Positions 1 to 11,334 of a DNA stretch of 64,000 nucleotides are shown here, piece by piece. Positions within the stretch are counted from its first letter, which is position 1. Every line of letters begins with the position of its first letter. The DNA comes from Rutpela maculata. Its lineage: Eukaryota; Arthropoda; Insecta; Coleoptera; Cerambycidae. The DNA lies in assembly GCA_936432065.2 (NCBI GenBank), contig OW386291.2, forward strand, positions 104,287,823 to 104,351,822, read 5' to 3'. Under the pieces are notes generated by a model. That model was not told the DNA's origin and did no database searches. It saw only the letters and a list, made by a program, of their open reading frames with translations. Both the position numbers and the translations under genes were made by a program.

Positions 1-758
1 AACTTTTTTAAAATTTTATTCGTTTCTGTGTGCTCTTTCAGAATATCATGGTATGACAACCCAAAAACTGCCGGAAATATCTGTCACACCGGTTTATTGC
101 ATAGTTTTGACTCTCGGAATTAAAAAAGTAGAGAATTGAATTTTGTTTTGGAGCCAATGTTTCTTGTAAAACTATCTCCGTTCTGCTTTTTTTACACCCA
201 GCACAGTATAGTGTGGAATACTATGTTACAAAGGTGGGCAAACTATTTCTCAAAAATGAACAATTATTAATTATATAAACTTCATTTCTCCTCTTGTTAG
301 CAAAAGCATTGATATTTCTTATTCTTGTATTTTATTTTTATTATTGATATAATAATTCAATGATTGGTTTTTGATATTTTACTTTATATAATTCGCAACT
401 TCAAAAAAAATATATGATAATTCTTTTAGTAAGATTTGAATAGATTTCAAAATTCAAAAAATTATATGTATATTAACTGCTCTAAAATTAGCCCATTTCT
501 TATTTGCAATTGTTTAAACTTAAAGCTTCAAATATAAGAAAAAAATTAGTCGTTCGCTTGATAAAATTTACTTAAAAAATTCTTCTATTCATTGAATAAT
601 TTGGAAAATATTCATATAAAGATCACTGAGGTGTTATTTTTTTTAAATCTACTATCAGACAGTTCACTTAGTACAACCGGTATGACAGGTATTTCCGGCA
701 GTTTCTGGGCTGCCATACCATGATATTCTGAAAAAGCGCACAAAAACGAACAAAACTT
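1..758. repeat. Inverted-repeat element, cut by the window edge
   Basis: Arms at about 1-95 and 675-758 are near reverse complements; both hold CTGCCGGAAATA and CATGGTATG. The ~580 bp between them is AT-rich with no coding sign. The left arm runs off the window, so its end and any target duplication cannot be seen. It looks like a non-autonomous DNA transposon or MITE. Confidence 0.7.
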
Positions 759-821
759 AAAAAAAAAAATGTTTCCACGCTATAACGGAAAAACTTTGTT
801 ACCTATCACCTCCTTCAAATA

Positions 822-890
822 GGTATGACAGACATTTTCGGCAGAGTAGAGGTTGTCATACCAGGTTTTTCTGAAAGAGCACGAAATTTC
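822..890. repeat. Third, diverged copy of the same terminal motif
   Basis: GGTATGACAG, then TTTCGGCAG, then TTGTCATACCA, then CTGAAAGAGC repeat in order the right arm at 675-758, in the same orientation. It is either a solo end of the same family or the true outer end of a larger element. Confidence 0.5.
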
Positions 891-1847
891 CTAAAAAATG
901 CACTAATTGAAATCAATTTCCGTGAAAACGGTAAAACATTATTATTGTTTTTTAATGATAATTAATTTAATAAAAAATACTTTCGGCAAGAAAAACCTCG
1001 TCATACTGGGATAATTTCATTCGCATGGTTTTCTACAGTCAATTTTCACTAGAATTTTTCAAATCCGCGACTACGGTACTTTCGATGTCACAGGCTCCTG
1101 GACTAAAAGTACGCCCACCTTCATAAAAGGTTTAATTTTATTCTAAATTAACCGTTTGAAAAAAATCTGAAAGAGTATTAACACTCTCTATCTGGCACAT
1201 TTTGTTTTTTTAATTATTTTTTTCTATTAGATGATCAAACTGTATATTTTTTTACTAGAAGGTTTTCTTCCCGACAATAGTTATAGAGTAATATTACTAT
1301 GAGAAGGTACTTGCAAAAAAAATGAACAGAAACGAGTTTGTATGCATTCTTTATTCTCAATGAGAGCGAATTGCGTCATATTTTAGGTCGAGACCAGTGG
1401 CACCGGTAGCTTGTGTGTTCGACGGCGGTGATTAAATTAAGTCACATAACACTGCTTTCAGTGTGAAACGTCTTCAAATATTTTTCGCTGTTGGGTACCT
1501 GTATAACCTGTATACACAGCAGAGTTGGGAAAATTGAACCTACTGCTTTATACAGCTCTTCGACGACGAAAATTTTATTGCAATTACACTTATATTCACG
1601 TTGGCTCCGCCCCGAGCATCTTCTCAAAATAATACCACTCTATGTTCCAAATATTATTTTCCTCCGTCGTTCCTTGATTATTATTTTTTGAATGACCACC
1701 CTGTATATTTTCCATTAAAAGTATATCAGGTTTCCCCCGGTTACAATGTCAACTATATTCCATTTATTTTCCATCCTCGTTTCTTAATTACTTATCTTTT
1801 AGGGTGACCACCATCTATTTTTACTAGAAGTAAAAGCAAAATTTTTA
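891..1847. other. AT-rich stretch, no gene seen
   Basis: Only short open frames without codon character or recognisable motifs. I see no RNA gene and no clear repeat structure. Confidence 0.5.
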
Positions 1848-2040
1848 TTGTTTTTATCTCGTCTTTTATTGCTAATTTCGATTACTCTGGAACCGTTTAT
1901 GATATTGACTTGAAAGAACTCCGCACAGATCTTATAGAAATTGGCCCCCGGTTAAATTGGCTGAATTTCGAATATGTTATAGATTTTGACTTTCGCATCA
2001 AAAGCTCCCATGGGGCCAACTCGATCCTATAGTCTATGTA
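1848..2040. repeat. Dispersed repeat copy and left arm of an outer inverted repeat
   Basis: The first part, with ACTCTGGAACCGTTTATGAT then TTGACTTGAAA, matches copies at about 32870-33400 and 52985-53597. The second part, about 1951-2035 (AAATTGGCTGAATTT, then CCAACTCGATCCT), is the reverse complement of about 5698-5787. The 2.25-5.23 kb elements therefore sit inside an older inverted-repeat element. Confidence 0.6.
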
Positions 2041-2250
2041 ATGAAACATTATAAGACGACTTTTTTTGTAAATATTTCGTGGAAAGACGAGATTACCTCC
2101 CCCCTCCTACGTTTTCGAGGGTGCTGAATACGATGCAAGTAGTGGGAGAAGTTTTTGACCGCCGCAACCCCTTAAAACAGCCAAAAACCACCCCTTTTAT
2201 GAATCCTTTTATGTTTTCATATATAAACGGTTCTGGGGAGTGACTTATCG

Positions 2251-3524
2251 ACGGGGTATACTTGAAATAATATGGAAGGGGGTTATAGAGTAAGTGGAAT
2301 CCAGACAGCAGGCCTTTTCCATGCCCAGGGCTGGAAAATCACTTTTTTTCAAATGATTCGGTTCAAACACGTATAACCCCCCCTTTTCCGGTGTCGCTGA
2401 TCAAGGGAAAAATATTTTCACTTTTTTTTAATTTACTTTCAATGCCAAGGATGACTTTCAAATGATCTGATCGCTACTCATTGGGGATAATCAAAAATAA
2501 TTCTTTGGAGCCAAAATTTTCAGAAAGCAAATTGATACCAGATTTTTTTTTATCAAGATTACCACTGTACTTGTAAGAACAGATGTTCAAAGCGATGCAC
2601 TTGTTTAAAATTAGGGTTAACATGTACTGTTTTCTGTAAAAACTGCAAAGGCGAAATGTGTGAAAATTATACGCCACATGATAAAGATGATATGTACAGG
2701 AGAGAGCAGACGATGATGATAATGATGATGATTTTTATTTTAATTTAATCTCTGAAAAAGTGATTCCGATTCAGATTCGCTCACTGAAACGGCCGATGAA
2801 GAAGAAGAAGAGATCGCGTGCGGGGTGCATTTTGAGGAATATGAGGATTGTTATGCTATTTGTAAACGACCGAAGTTTTTTAAATTAATTGTAAGCAAAT
2901 AATTTATTTTCATGTAATTCTTTGAATAAACAACATTCCCTTGACAACAAAATGTATTATTCATTACTTCCCGATGAAGAAATCATTATACCATACTCAG
3001 CAACCTACACAATCATCGCCCCAGCGATAACGGGTGGATGAGGGTAAGTTTCTGTCCATTATAGGAGTTGAGGAGAGTCGGTGATGAAGGTGAATATTTT
3101 TATCGTGATCAGCGCCTGCAAAAAAGGGGGAGGGCGGGAGGGCGTATTGACGATCCAAAGTGTAATTAATGAATTTTACATCCCTTGGAAGGGTTGAAAC
3201 AACCCCCGAGGTCGCTACCACCTTCTCTTCCGTGAAAAATGAAGTGATGTGCACAGGAATAACGATCATGTGTCGAAAAACCTGTAAATCCTGGATAGCA
3301 TGCTTTTTGGTGAGTGAGGGGTGGTATCTGCCCGTTTGAGGGATAAGGAGGGGTTGGACCTAAAAATGAATATTTTCTCCGTGGTCGATGACCCCGAAAA
3401 CGGGCGGATACGCGTTTGAACCGAATCATTTGAAGAAAAATGATTTTCCACCCCTCGGGAGGCCTGCTGTCTGGATTCCACTTACTCTATAACCCCCTTC
3501 CATATTATTTTAAGTATAACCCGT
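2251..3524 (+). mobile_element. Long-TIR DNA transposon, internally deleted
   Basis: Terminal inverted repeats of about 170-180 bp at 2251-2425 and about 3345-3524. Both arms hold TATGGAAGGGGGTTATAGAG and CCAGACAGCAGGCC. Inside, on the plus strand, is the cysteine-rich C-terminal piece of a transposon protein (2563-2748). The element is too short for a whole gene of that family, so it is probably a deletion derivative of an autonomous element. No clear target duplication was found. Confidence 0.75.
2563..2902 (+). pseudogene. Cysteine-rich (CXC-like) C-terminus of a transposon protein, fragment
   Basis: An open stretch from 2563 to a stop at 2746-2748 encodes nine cysteines spaced C-x-C-x3-C-x3-C-x-C-x6-C-x3-C-x2-C-x4-C, starting at 2566. 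The pattern resembles half of a tesmin/TSO1-type CXC motif. The same spacing recurs at 49760-49855 in the gene of another long-TIR element, with one cysteine replaced. In another frame, 2762-2902 encodes a very acidic serine/aspartate/glutamate-rich tail ending in a stop, as would fit a frameshifted C-terminus. Nothing upstream of 2563 is clearly coding. It lies inside the 2251-3524 inverted repeats, which supports a transposon origin. Family placement is inference. Confidence 0.65.
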
Positions 3525-3536
3525 AGTTAGTAATTA

Positions 3537-5229
3537 GTTCATTTTTGGCAGTATAATAGTAAATGCTTCACAGAAAAGTTTCTATATTGTGCGGGGGCTT
3601 GCTAATTTATAGGGGGTGGATGCCACCCCCTCTCAGGGGGTGGAACATAAAAAATATATCTATTTATTGGAGCTGAAGTAGAACCAAATTTTAAGAAGAA
3701 AAGGTTCTATGCATTTTTTCACATAGATTGATAGTTTTTAAGTTATAACGACTTCAAAATTGCGATTTTAGCATAAAAAAAAGGTATTTCCAAACGGCTT
3801 TCGTCAAGTATCTCGAAAAGTATTACTTTATCGGGGAATTAATTATATTTTTTGTTTATTGATGTAGGATTAATAATTTCGGAGATATTTAAGTTTACAT
3901 TTGGCATCCAAGTGTTCATAAGATAATTATTTAGAGTGAGAGTTAAATATCTCAGAACTGTGACATCTACGTCAAGGACGCTAATAGGTAGAATAATAGG
4001 TTATTAATTAAGCTTTCAACTGTTTTTTTATTTGTTTCTGTAGCATAAAAAACAAAGAAGTTATGACCGAAGCAATGTGCGTCTACACATTTTTTAATAA
4101 CAACATCGCCATTTTGTTACTGTAATTAGCCAGTAATTTAAAAAAAAGGAATTTCAAACACTGTTTCTCATTAATATATAGCATGACGTAGATGCTCAAA
4201 TTTTTTGGTTTATATACAGCACTTGCTTTAGAAAAAAATACAGTTTAAACTATAAAGGTATTTTCTATAAAACGTAATTTTTCTTTCCTTTTCCAAATAT
4301 CTCAATAAATATTAGTTTTATTGAAAACCAATAGAGGTAGAGGGGTAGAGGCCAATAATAAAGCTCATAAACTGATAATGAATTTCGCTTGTTTATTTAT
4401 TTACATAGATTTAATAGTTTCGGAGATATGAAAGTTTACAAATGGCGTCCGAACGTTTATAAGACGAAAAATGCAGTTTAAATGTTAAATATCTCAGAAA
4501 TTGTGACACCTACGTCACGCATGTTGAGAAATGAAATTAAAGACAATTAATTGTGCTTTCAAATTATTTTTTACTTGTTCCTGTGGCATAAGAAATAAAA
4601 AAGTTATGACGGAAAAATGTGCGTATTTATATTTTTTTATATCAAAAGGTCGCCATTTTGTTACTCTAATTAGCCAGTAATTAAAAAAAAATTATCTCAA
4701 ATACAGTTTTTCGTTAAGATGGAGCATTACCTAGATGCTCAAATTTTTTGCTCATTTAAAGCACTTGCTTTAGAAAAAAAAAATGCATTTTAAACTTTAA
4801 AGGTAATTTCGAAACACTTGAATACCAAATACAAACTTAAATATCTCCGAAATTATTAATCCTACATCAGTAAACAAAAAATATAATTAATTCCCAGTTT
4901 GTACTTTCTGTAATTGATCTGAAACATTTTTTCGATAAAGTAATACTTTTCGAGATACTTGACGAAAGCCGTTTGGAAATAAGTTTTTTTTAAGCTAAAA
5001 TCGCAATTTTGAAGTCGTTATAACTTAAAAACTATCAATTTATGTGAAAAATTGCATAGAATCTTTTCTTCTTAAAATTTGATTCTATTTCAGCTCCAAT
5101 AAATACACATTTTTTTTAAGTGCCACCCCCTAAGAGGGGGTGGCATCCACCCCCTATAAATTAGCAAGCCCCCGCACAATATAGAAACTTTTCTGTGAAG
5201 CATTTACTATTATACTCTCGAAAATGAAC
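3537..5229. mobile_element. 1.7-kb foldback element with internal repeats
   Basis: The two ends are reverse complements over several hundred bases: GCGGGGGCTTGCTAATTTAT at 3591-3610 pairs with its complement at about 5157-5176, and TTATAACGACTTCAAAATTG near 3740 pairs near 5020. The middle also holds two similar direct units (about 3900-4000 and 4440-4530, both with TTAAATATCTCAGAA followed by a GTGACA-CTACGTCA string). No coding frame. It abuts the preceding long-TIR element. Confidence 0.75.
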
Positions 5230-5866
5230 GAAATCCGTTCAATATGACATTATTCCGAAGTTAAAACCTCTAGTTACTGTACTAATAGACTACTATGTCT
5301 AGTTTCCGAGATAAGACTATACATTCTTATAAAATTTTGTATCTTCTCTAACTTAATGGGGTGTATATGAGGTCAAATGAGCAAATTCCGAAACCTTCTT
5401 AATCAAAGTTTTTTGATCAGAAAGACACATACTTTATGTAAAAAAAAGTTTTAGCCAATTTGACCGAATATGTTTGTCACTTTTTATTTTTATGTACAAT
5501 TCCCGGCGCCTTCACCAACATTTTAAAAACTTTATTTTTTCTTTCTACACTATTAAAAGAACAAATTTTTTAGTGCAAAACATTATAAAGGGCTATTAGA
5601 ACGTATCACAATGCAAAATATATGGAAAAAATCTTGAATTCGGAATGTTTTTTATGTACAAGGGATCATTCTTGTAAATTTCTTGAGCTCGGAAACTCGA
5701 TGCAGGATCGAGTTGGGCCCATGAGAGCCTTTGATCAGAAAGTCGAAATCTACAACACATTAAAAATTCAGCCAATTTGACCGGAACCACTTTTCCATAA
5801 GATAAGCGCGGAGTCCTTTAAAAAAAATCATTTCATCACTTTTCTTAACAAATAAGCGATACTCAC
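5230..5866. other. Intronic DNA downstream of the kuz exon, with an old repeat arm
   Basis: Read on the minus strand this follows the kuz donor site. The next ADAM10 exon is not recognisable here. About 5698-5787 is the inverted partner of 1951-2035. The minus-strand open frame that runs past the donor into this stretch is intron read-through. Confidence 0.6.
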
Positions 5867-6124
5867 CTACTATATGACCATGGTATACATGGGATGTGTC
5901 CACGTCGATTTGACCTTGCGGCCCGTGAACCTCCAACGAATCACTGAACACACTAAGGTCCCTCTTCAACCGTAGTCGAAAATCACGGCTATGGGCACGA
6001 AACGATAAATGAACGATATTGTCTCTAACAACTGATCTCTTCGCTCGGATGTGAGCTTTGTGAACGTCCGTGGTATCGTAATCGAGAGGCTCATAGTGAC
6101 TTATGTACTCGTTCAAACGTTCAG
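5867..6124 (-). CDS. kuz: ADAM10/Kuzbanian metalloprotease, prodomain exon
   Basis: A 258-bp exon encoding about 86 residues of the N-terminal prodomain of ADAM10/Kuzbanian, the membrane metalloprotease that cleaves Notch and other surface proteins. The translation has the family's segments in order: LNEYISHYEPLDYDT, then HIRAKRS, then FRAHSRDFRLRLKRDLSVFS, then DVDTSHVYHGHIVG. On the minus strand the acceptor reads TTTTTCTGTTACAG and the donor GTGAGTATC, directly after a codon-split G. The exon starts and ends in phase 1, so its length is a multiple of three. The signal-peptide exon should lie at higher coordinates and the rest of the protein at lower ones; neither is visible. The frame is intact. 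The assignment rests on recognising the family; the exon limits are read from the splice sites. Confidence 0.93.
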
Positions 6125-6316
6125 CTGTAACAGAAAAAGATCCAATCATTTCGGAGATAAATTCATTTCAAATAAAAGGTCGAAACAAAAATATATCAAC
6201 TCTAACAGAAAATAGTTTTGCGTATAGGGCATACAATATATATTTCTCCTTTCAGCATTTCGCCATTTAATTATTAAAAAAAAATGTAAAATCAGATTTT
6301 TTTCGTATATCCTCAG

Positions 6317-8381
6317 CAGGGTTGGCATGTTTAAAAGAAAATGTTTAAAACATGTTTAAACAAATTAGGGATTGCAATTTACCGGAAGTTTTAATAACCG
6401 GTAAATCGGTAAATAAAAATGTAAATAACCGGTTAACCGGTATTTACCGGTAATTTTTAGAATGGACGATTAGGGTGGCGAAAATGGCAATTGTATTTTT
6501 CCATGTACAAAATTATCTAAATTTAACAAAAAACATTTTTTTATACGTATATTTAATATAATGAACAAACAAAAGGTTTTTTATGAACAGTAAGATCACA
6601 AGAGCTTTTTTTTTATCGGATAAATTTCTCTTTGTAACGAAATAATTTTGCCAAATCAGTGATTTTATAAGAAAAACTGACATGAAAAAATCTCGAGACC
6701 GGAGGTCGAGCGATTTTGTCAAATGTCAGTTTTTAGAGCAAAATGACTGATTGGCAAAATTTTGAGTTAAAAGAAAGGATCCCGCACACCATATAGGGGG
6801 ATATCTGCCTCCAGTCAAATTTAATCTAACCCACGTAAAAATGTTCTTTTGAACTCCCTGAACAAATATTCAAATGTAGCCAGGTCCGAAAAGGTCTTCG
6901 TTTCGAGATATGGAGCCCTAAAGATCGTTCCAAAATCGCCCAAAGTTACCTTGTCTTAATGACTAAATTCTATTGCTGTTTCCATAGAAATCAATAGTAA
7001 AACAACGAAATATTAAGTTTTATTTCACACTTTTTTATTTCTTTTTCACTTGTCAATAATGACATTGTTTTGATTCCTTTATCCATGAAAGAAAAACTAG
7101 AGTGTTTTTTGGCAAGATAAATTAACGACAGAATATGTGAACGAACAACAACAATAATTTATTAAAAATAATTATAATTTTCCCAAAACGACTCATATTG
7201 TATATCAGTTTCAACAATACTTAAAAATTATAGCTGACAGTACAGATTTCAAAGTGACGTGCGACTACTACATGCTTTTGAGGAACAGGCATTTTTATAG
7301 GTGATTAAAAACGATGCACCTTTTTATCGCTGTCAAAGTGACAAAAATGTGACTGTTAAACAGACTTTTCTATATAGGAGTTAATTTATCAAAAGGAAAA
7401 AATATAAATGAAACAAATTTAAATAAATAATTATTCTGTAAATAACAAAAATATCCACTTAAATAACAAAAATTATAAACATAAACTCAAATATGGCATT
7501 TACTGAATATCTAATCTAAAAATACAATATTTTTTTAAAAATAGCCTGTTAAAAGGATTAGTTTTTCAAAGCTATATCTCTTAGTCGTATGATATTTGTG
7601 CATAGAATACCCCAGCTGAAGATGCCCTTCTTCAATCGATATTGGTGGGTCAATAAGTTAATAAGAATTGGTAATAATATAATTTTAAATGTATTCCAAG
7701 GATATTTGCGGCAGTGAAATATTCAATTTTCTGTCGTAAGATATTGTCAATGTCTCTCTTGTATTTCTTAGGGCTTGGTGTTTGGAGTTTACTTTTTATA
7801 ATATTATATATTTATTGTTAAAAGTGCTCGGTGTTGGGACAATCACTCTGTATTTAGTGAATACTAGTCAGTGACATAAATAGAAACGTTGAATACGTGA
7901 CATATCGTAAGTTCAGAATTTACCGAAATAACCGGTAAAAAATTAAAATAACCGGTAATTAGCGTCATGAGTTTTTTGTCCTAATAACCGGTTAACCGGT
8001 AATGCAATCCCTAAAACAAATGTTTAAAACATATTTAATACACAATGCGATGTTTAAAACAACTGTTGAAAACACAATTTAAAACACAGTGCGATGTTTT
8101 AAACAAATGTATTATTTTGGAGTTTGTGAAAAAGGAAAAGCAGGAAAAGTGCCGATGATGGTCCATTCTGACCAGTTCAGTAGCAGACACGGTAACTTGG
8201 CACCATTTAATTTCAGCTGAATAGAATCTTAAGCGTTTTACACCTGTTTTAAACATGTTTTAAACATACCATATAAAATATTGAAAAAAAAAAACTGTTT
8301 TAAACAAAAAGAAACTGTTTAAAACAAAAAAAAAACGTTTTTTTTTTTTTAATGAAAAAAACTGTCTTTTCTCCAACCCCT
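6317..8381. mobile_element. Outer hAT-type non-autonomous element with 8-bp TSD
   Basis: Flanked by ATCCTCAG at 6309-6316 and 8382-8389 (the match extends to 9 bp). It begins CAGGGTTGG and ends CCAACCCCT, an imperfect inverted pair typical of hAT ends. The interior near both ends is made of repeated TGTTTAAAAC units (about 6328-6365 and 8014-8130, 8240-8340). It has no transposase and is split by another hAT-like element at 6366-8013. Confidence 0.85.
6366..8013. mobile_element. Inner hAT-type element with 8-bp TSD
   Basis: Flanked by AAACAAAT at 6358-6365 and 8014-8021. Ends are TAGGGATTGCA and TGCAATCCCTA, followed inward on both sides by repeated ACCGGTAA/TTACCGGT units. The 1.65-kb AT-rich interior has no coding frame longer than about 70 codons, so it is non-autonomous. 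It is younger than the 6317-8381 element that it interrupts. Confidence 0.88.
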
Positions 8382-8389
8382 ATCCTCAG

Positions 8390-9317
8390 ACGTTATCTCT
8401 AAATATAATTACTGTAAGTATATAATCAAAGCAAAAAAAATGCCATAAATTCTACCTAAAAATAACATTTTTTTCGTTGTGAGAGACATGAATAGAAAAT
8501 TTGGATGTGGAAGTAGTGATTCCTTGGGCAGCGGTTTTTAAACTTATAATACCGGACTAATACCTACTATAAATATGTGAATGGCGAGGATGAGTTAGAC
8601 ATTTGGATGTTTCGAATTTCTTTCACTCTTTCTTTCTTTTTTTCTTTTGCTTATTTCATGTTTTCACAATTCATGTACTACACTGAGCAACAAAAATAAC
8701 ATTAAAAGCAATCCTAGAATATTTAATATGGAATTCCTTTCACTGCAGGGTTGTATTCTACCACATGTAAACAAAAAAAGTCCAGAAATTTCGCTGACTA
8801 TAGATTTACTAAATAATTTATTTTGAAAAAAGAAATACTCAATCATCATTAAGAAAAATAAAATAATGGGAAAAATATGATTAAATGAAGTACAATAAAA
8901 TTTTAGAATTTGTATAAAAAAGTTAATTTACTACTTTATTATATCGAAAACCTGTTGAAAATATTTCGATCGTACAGGTTGATTAATGACTGTCTATAAA
9001 TTTGAACAATAATAATTCTGTTTAAAATTTAATAATGAAACTTAATTTTGTAAAACGATGTCGGCTCTTTATAATTTATTTATTATTTATTAATAATGAA
9101 TCACAAACTACCGGGTTCAAAAATATTAAACACGTAAGGTTATTTCTTGGCCGTTTACCTTTCTTCACGATTGCCTTAGTTCTTATCATAAAGAACTCTT
9201 AAACAATGTGTAGATATATCACACAGGGCCGTCTACCTACTTCTTGCTTATAATGGCAGGGCTTGAACCCGCAAAGATGATCCGTAAAACTGACATGACT
9301 ATTATACTGGTCATATT
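8390..9317. other. AT-rich stretch with one dispersed-repeat fragment
   Basis: No gene. About 8476-8542 (TTGTGAGAG, then TTGGGCAGCGGTTTTTA) matches 53522-53592, the 3' part of the dispersed repeat that also occurs at 1848 and 32870. Confidence 0.5.
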
Positions 9318-9625
9318 AGTGGCGCAGTGCGTACGTGCTAAACTTAAGATCAAGGGGCTTAACTTAAGACCAAGGCTAAGGTATGGATGTTTAATGACGT
9401 TTTCAATGTGTTACAAAGACGGTAGCAGTGGGCTAGACCGCGGTTGAATGTGACAACACAGCTAGTCGCTGTTATCTTTCCTGAGCTCGAATCGCAGCTG
9501 CGACAGACGGCAATATCGCAAGAAATGGTTGTTGTATTGTTATCTGCGTGTGTGTCACGGTGGAATAGCTATGGCTAAACTCCGCCAGGACGTTAAGGAC
9601 AACAGAAAAAAAAATTAAATTTGCC
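9318..9625 (+). mobile_element. Possible tRNA-derived SINE
   Basis: TGGCGCAGTGCG near 9319-9330 resembles a polymerase III A box and GAGCTCGAATCGC near 9484 an imperfect B box. The stretch ends in an A-rich run after CTCCGCCAGGACGTTAAGG (about 9582-9617). The A-to-B distance is longer than in a tRNA, partly because CTTAAGATCAAGG-like sequence is repeated between them. No target duplication was found, so this is tentative. Confidence 0.35.
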
Positions 9626-9735
9626 ACATTACAATATATTAACTAAAGAAAGCAGATTGCTAATTTAGCATCAAAAACAGTTGGGAATTATTCCGGCGGT
9701 TTTAAAACAGCTTTTCTTTTTAGAGTCCCAGTATA

Positions 9736-10541
9736 GTCCATACAAAACTTGCAAAAAAAGTCTAAAACCCCAAAAATGCAAGGATAGGGACAAAATATGT
9801 CTACTCCCCCGTTTTCGAGGACGGCCAACACGATGGTGATACTCGCGCGGTCCGTACACCTCTCGAACTACCCCTAAACGCAAAAACCCCTTTTCTTCCA
9901 TTTTTCGTTGTTAGATACGCGAGGACTTGTTGGATCTGTTTTTTTTTTTGAGGAAATTCGATATGTCCTGTAAAATTTCGCAATCAGACATCCTAACGAC
10001 CCCCGGGGGTTGAAACCATCCCTTCCCTGAAACATGCAAAAAAAACCATCCAAACGTGCCGAAAATTGTTTTCTACACGTTTTCAAGGGCGGGGAACAGG
10101 ATGCTGATATTATTTAGCTTCCAATCCCTAACCAAGTTGGTAGTTGGTTAGTGGTGGGAGGCTAAATGATATCAGCATCGTGTTCCTCGCCCTTAAAAAC
10201 GTGTAAAAAATAATTTTCGGCACGTTTGGATGTTTTTTGCTAGTGCCGGTATTGAGGCAGGGGGTGGTTTCAACCCCCGGGAGGTAGTTAGGATGTCTGG
10301 TTGCGAAATTTTACAGGACATATTGAGTTTCCTCAAAAAAAAAACCGATCCAACAAGTCCTCACGTGCCTAACAACGAAAAATGGAAGAAAAATGGTGTT
10401 TTTTTGCGTTTAGGGGTAGTTCGAGAGGGGTAAGGACCGCGCGAGTATCACCATCGTGTTGGCGGTCCTGGAAAACGGGGGAGTAGACATATTTTGTCGC
10501 TATCCTTGCACTTTTGGGGTTTTTGCAACTTTCGCATGGGC
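9736..10541. repeat. 0.8-kb near-complete palindrome (foldback element)
   Basis: Arms of about 390 bp meet near 10135. GTTTTCGAGGACGGCCAACA (9812-9831) has its complement near 10455-10474, and CAACAAGTCCTC near 10350 pairs with GAGGACTTGTTG near 9921. GC-rich blocks (GGGGGTTGAAACC) lie in both arms. The short open frames on both strands follow from the palindrome and are not genes. Confidence 0.8.
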
Positions 10542-11334
10542 TAGTAGTGTTAGCGATACTTACTAACACTTTTTAGTAAAAACTGTCTGCTCCTCGTTTT
10601 AGTATTGAAAAATACTTCTGGGTGCGTGAATATGGGGACCGCCATGTTAAAAATGGAGCGATATGCGACAAATTTCTCAGCCAGCCGTTCTGTTTGAACG
10701 ATTTGCAATATTATCTCTTAACATAACTCATAAATATTCTTTATAAATGGCCAATATGTATTGCTAGTATTTAGGTTGGTTCCCAGTGAGGTCCCAAATG
10801 GTAATGCTTTGTGAAATAAAATAGGTGACCATTTATTAAGGTTGAAGAGGTTTGGATAAAATGATTAGATATTCAAATATTATAAGGTAAGAAAAGGTGA
10901 AAAATTAAAATAAATAAAATTAGAAAAAGTTTAGATGTAATGGTCTGATGTTATGAGAAATATTATTAAGATCAGAAACTAGAAGTTCGTGAATGTAAAA
11001 CAAATGGAGTAAAAAAATAAAAAACAAAATTTAAAATTTCTTTCTCTTGTAATTTAGTATTTTTCTTAGAGAACTCGATAGTACTATTAATGCTCACTTC
11101 CTGGCATATTTAGATTAGATTTCTTCCAGTTTATCTTCCAAAAATAAAGAGGAAAGTGAGTTGCCGTTAAAGAAAAGAAAAATCAATGTTTCAGACTGTG
11201 AAAAAGAAGCTGAACAACATATATTAAATGCGAAACGTCGTAATTATAGACAACGGAAAAATTAAAGAAAATTGTTTCATTTTCATTAAGCCCTAGTGAT
11301 ACTACTGCAGTTGATCTTAGTTCTTTTGAGACTG
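10542..11334. other. AT-rich stretch, no gene seen
   Basis: Simple A/T-rich sequence without a coding frame of note, RNA gene or clear repeat. Confidence 0.45.

Noticed and set aside
3166..3481. Overlapping minus-strand frames of 70-90 codons
   Set aside because: They lie in the right inverted arm and GC-rich body of the 2251-3524 element, with no motif and no matching codon bias.
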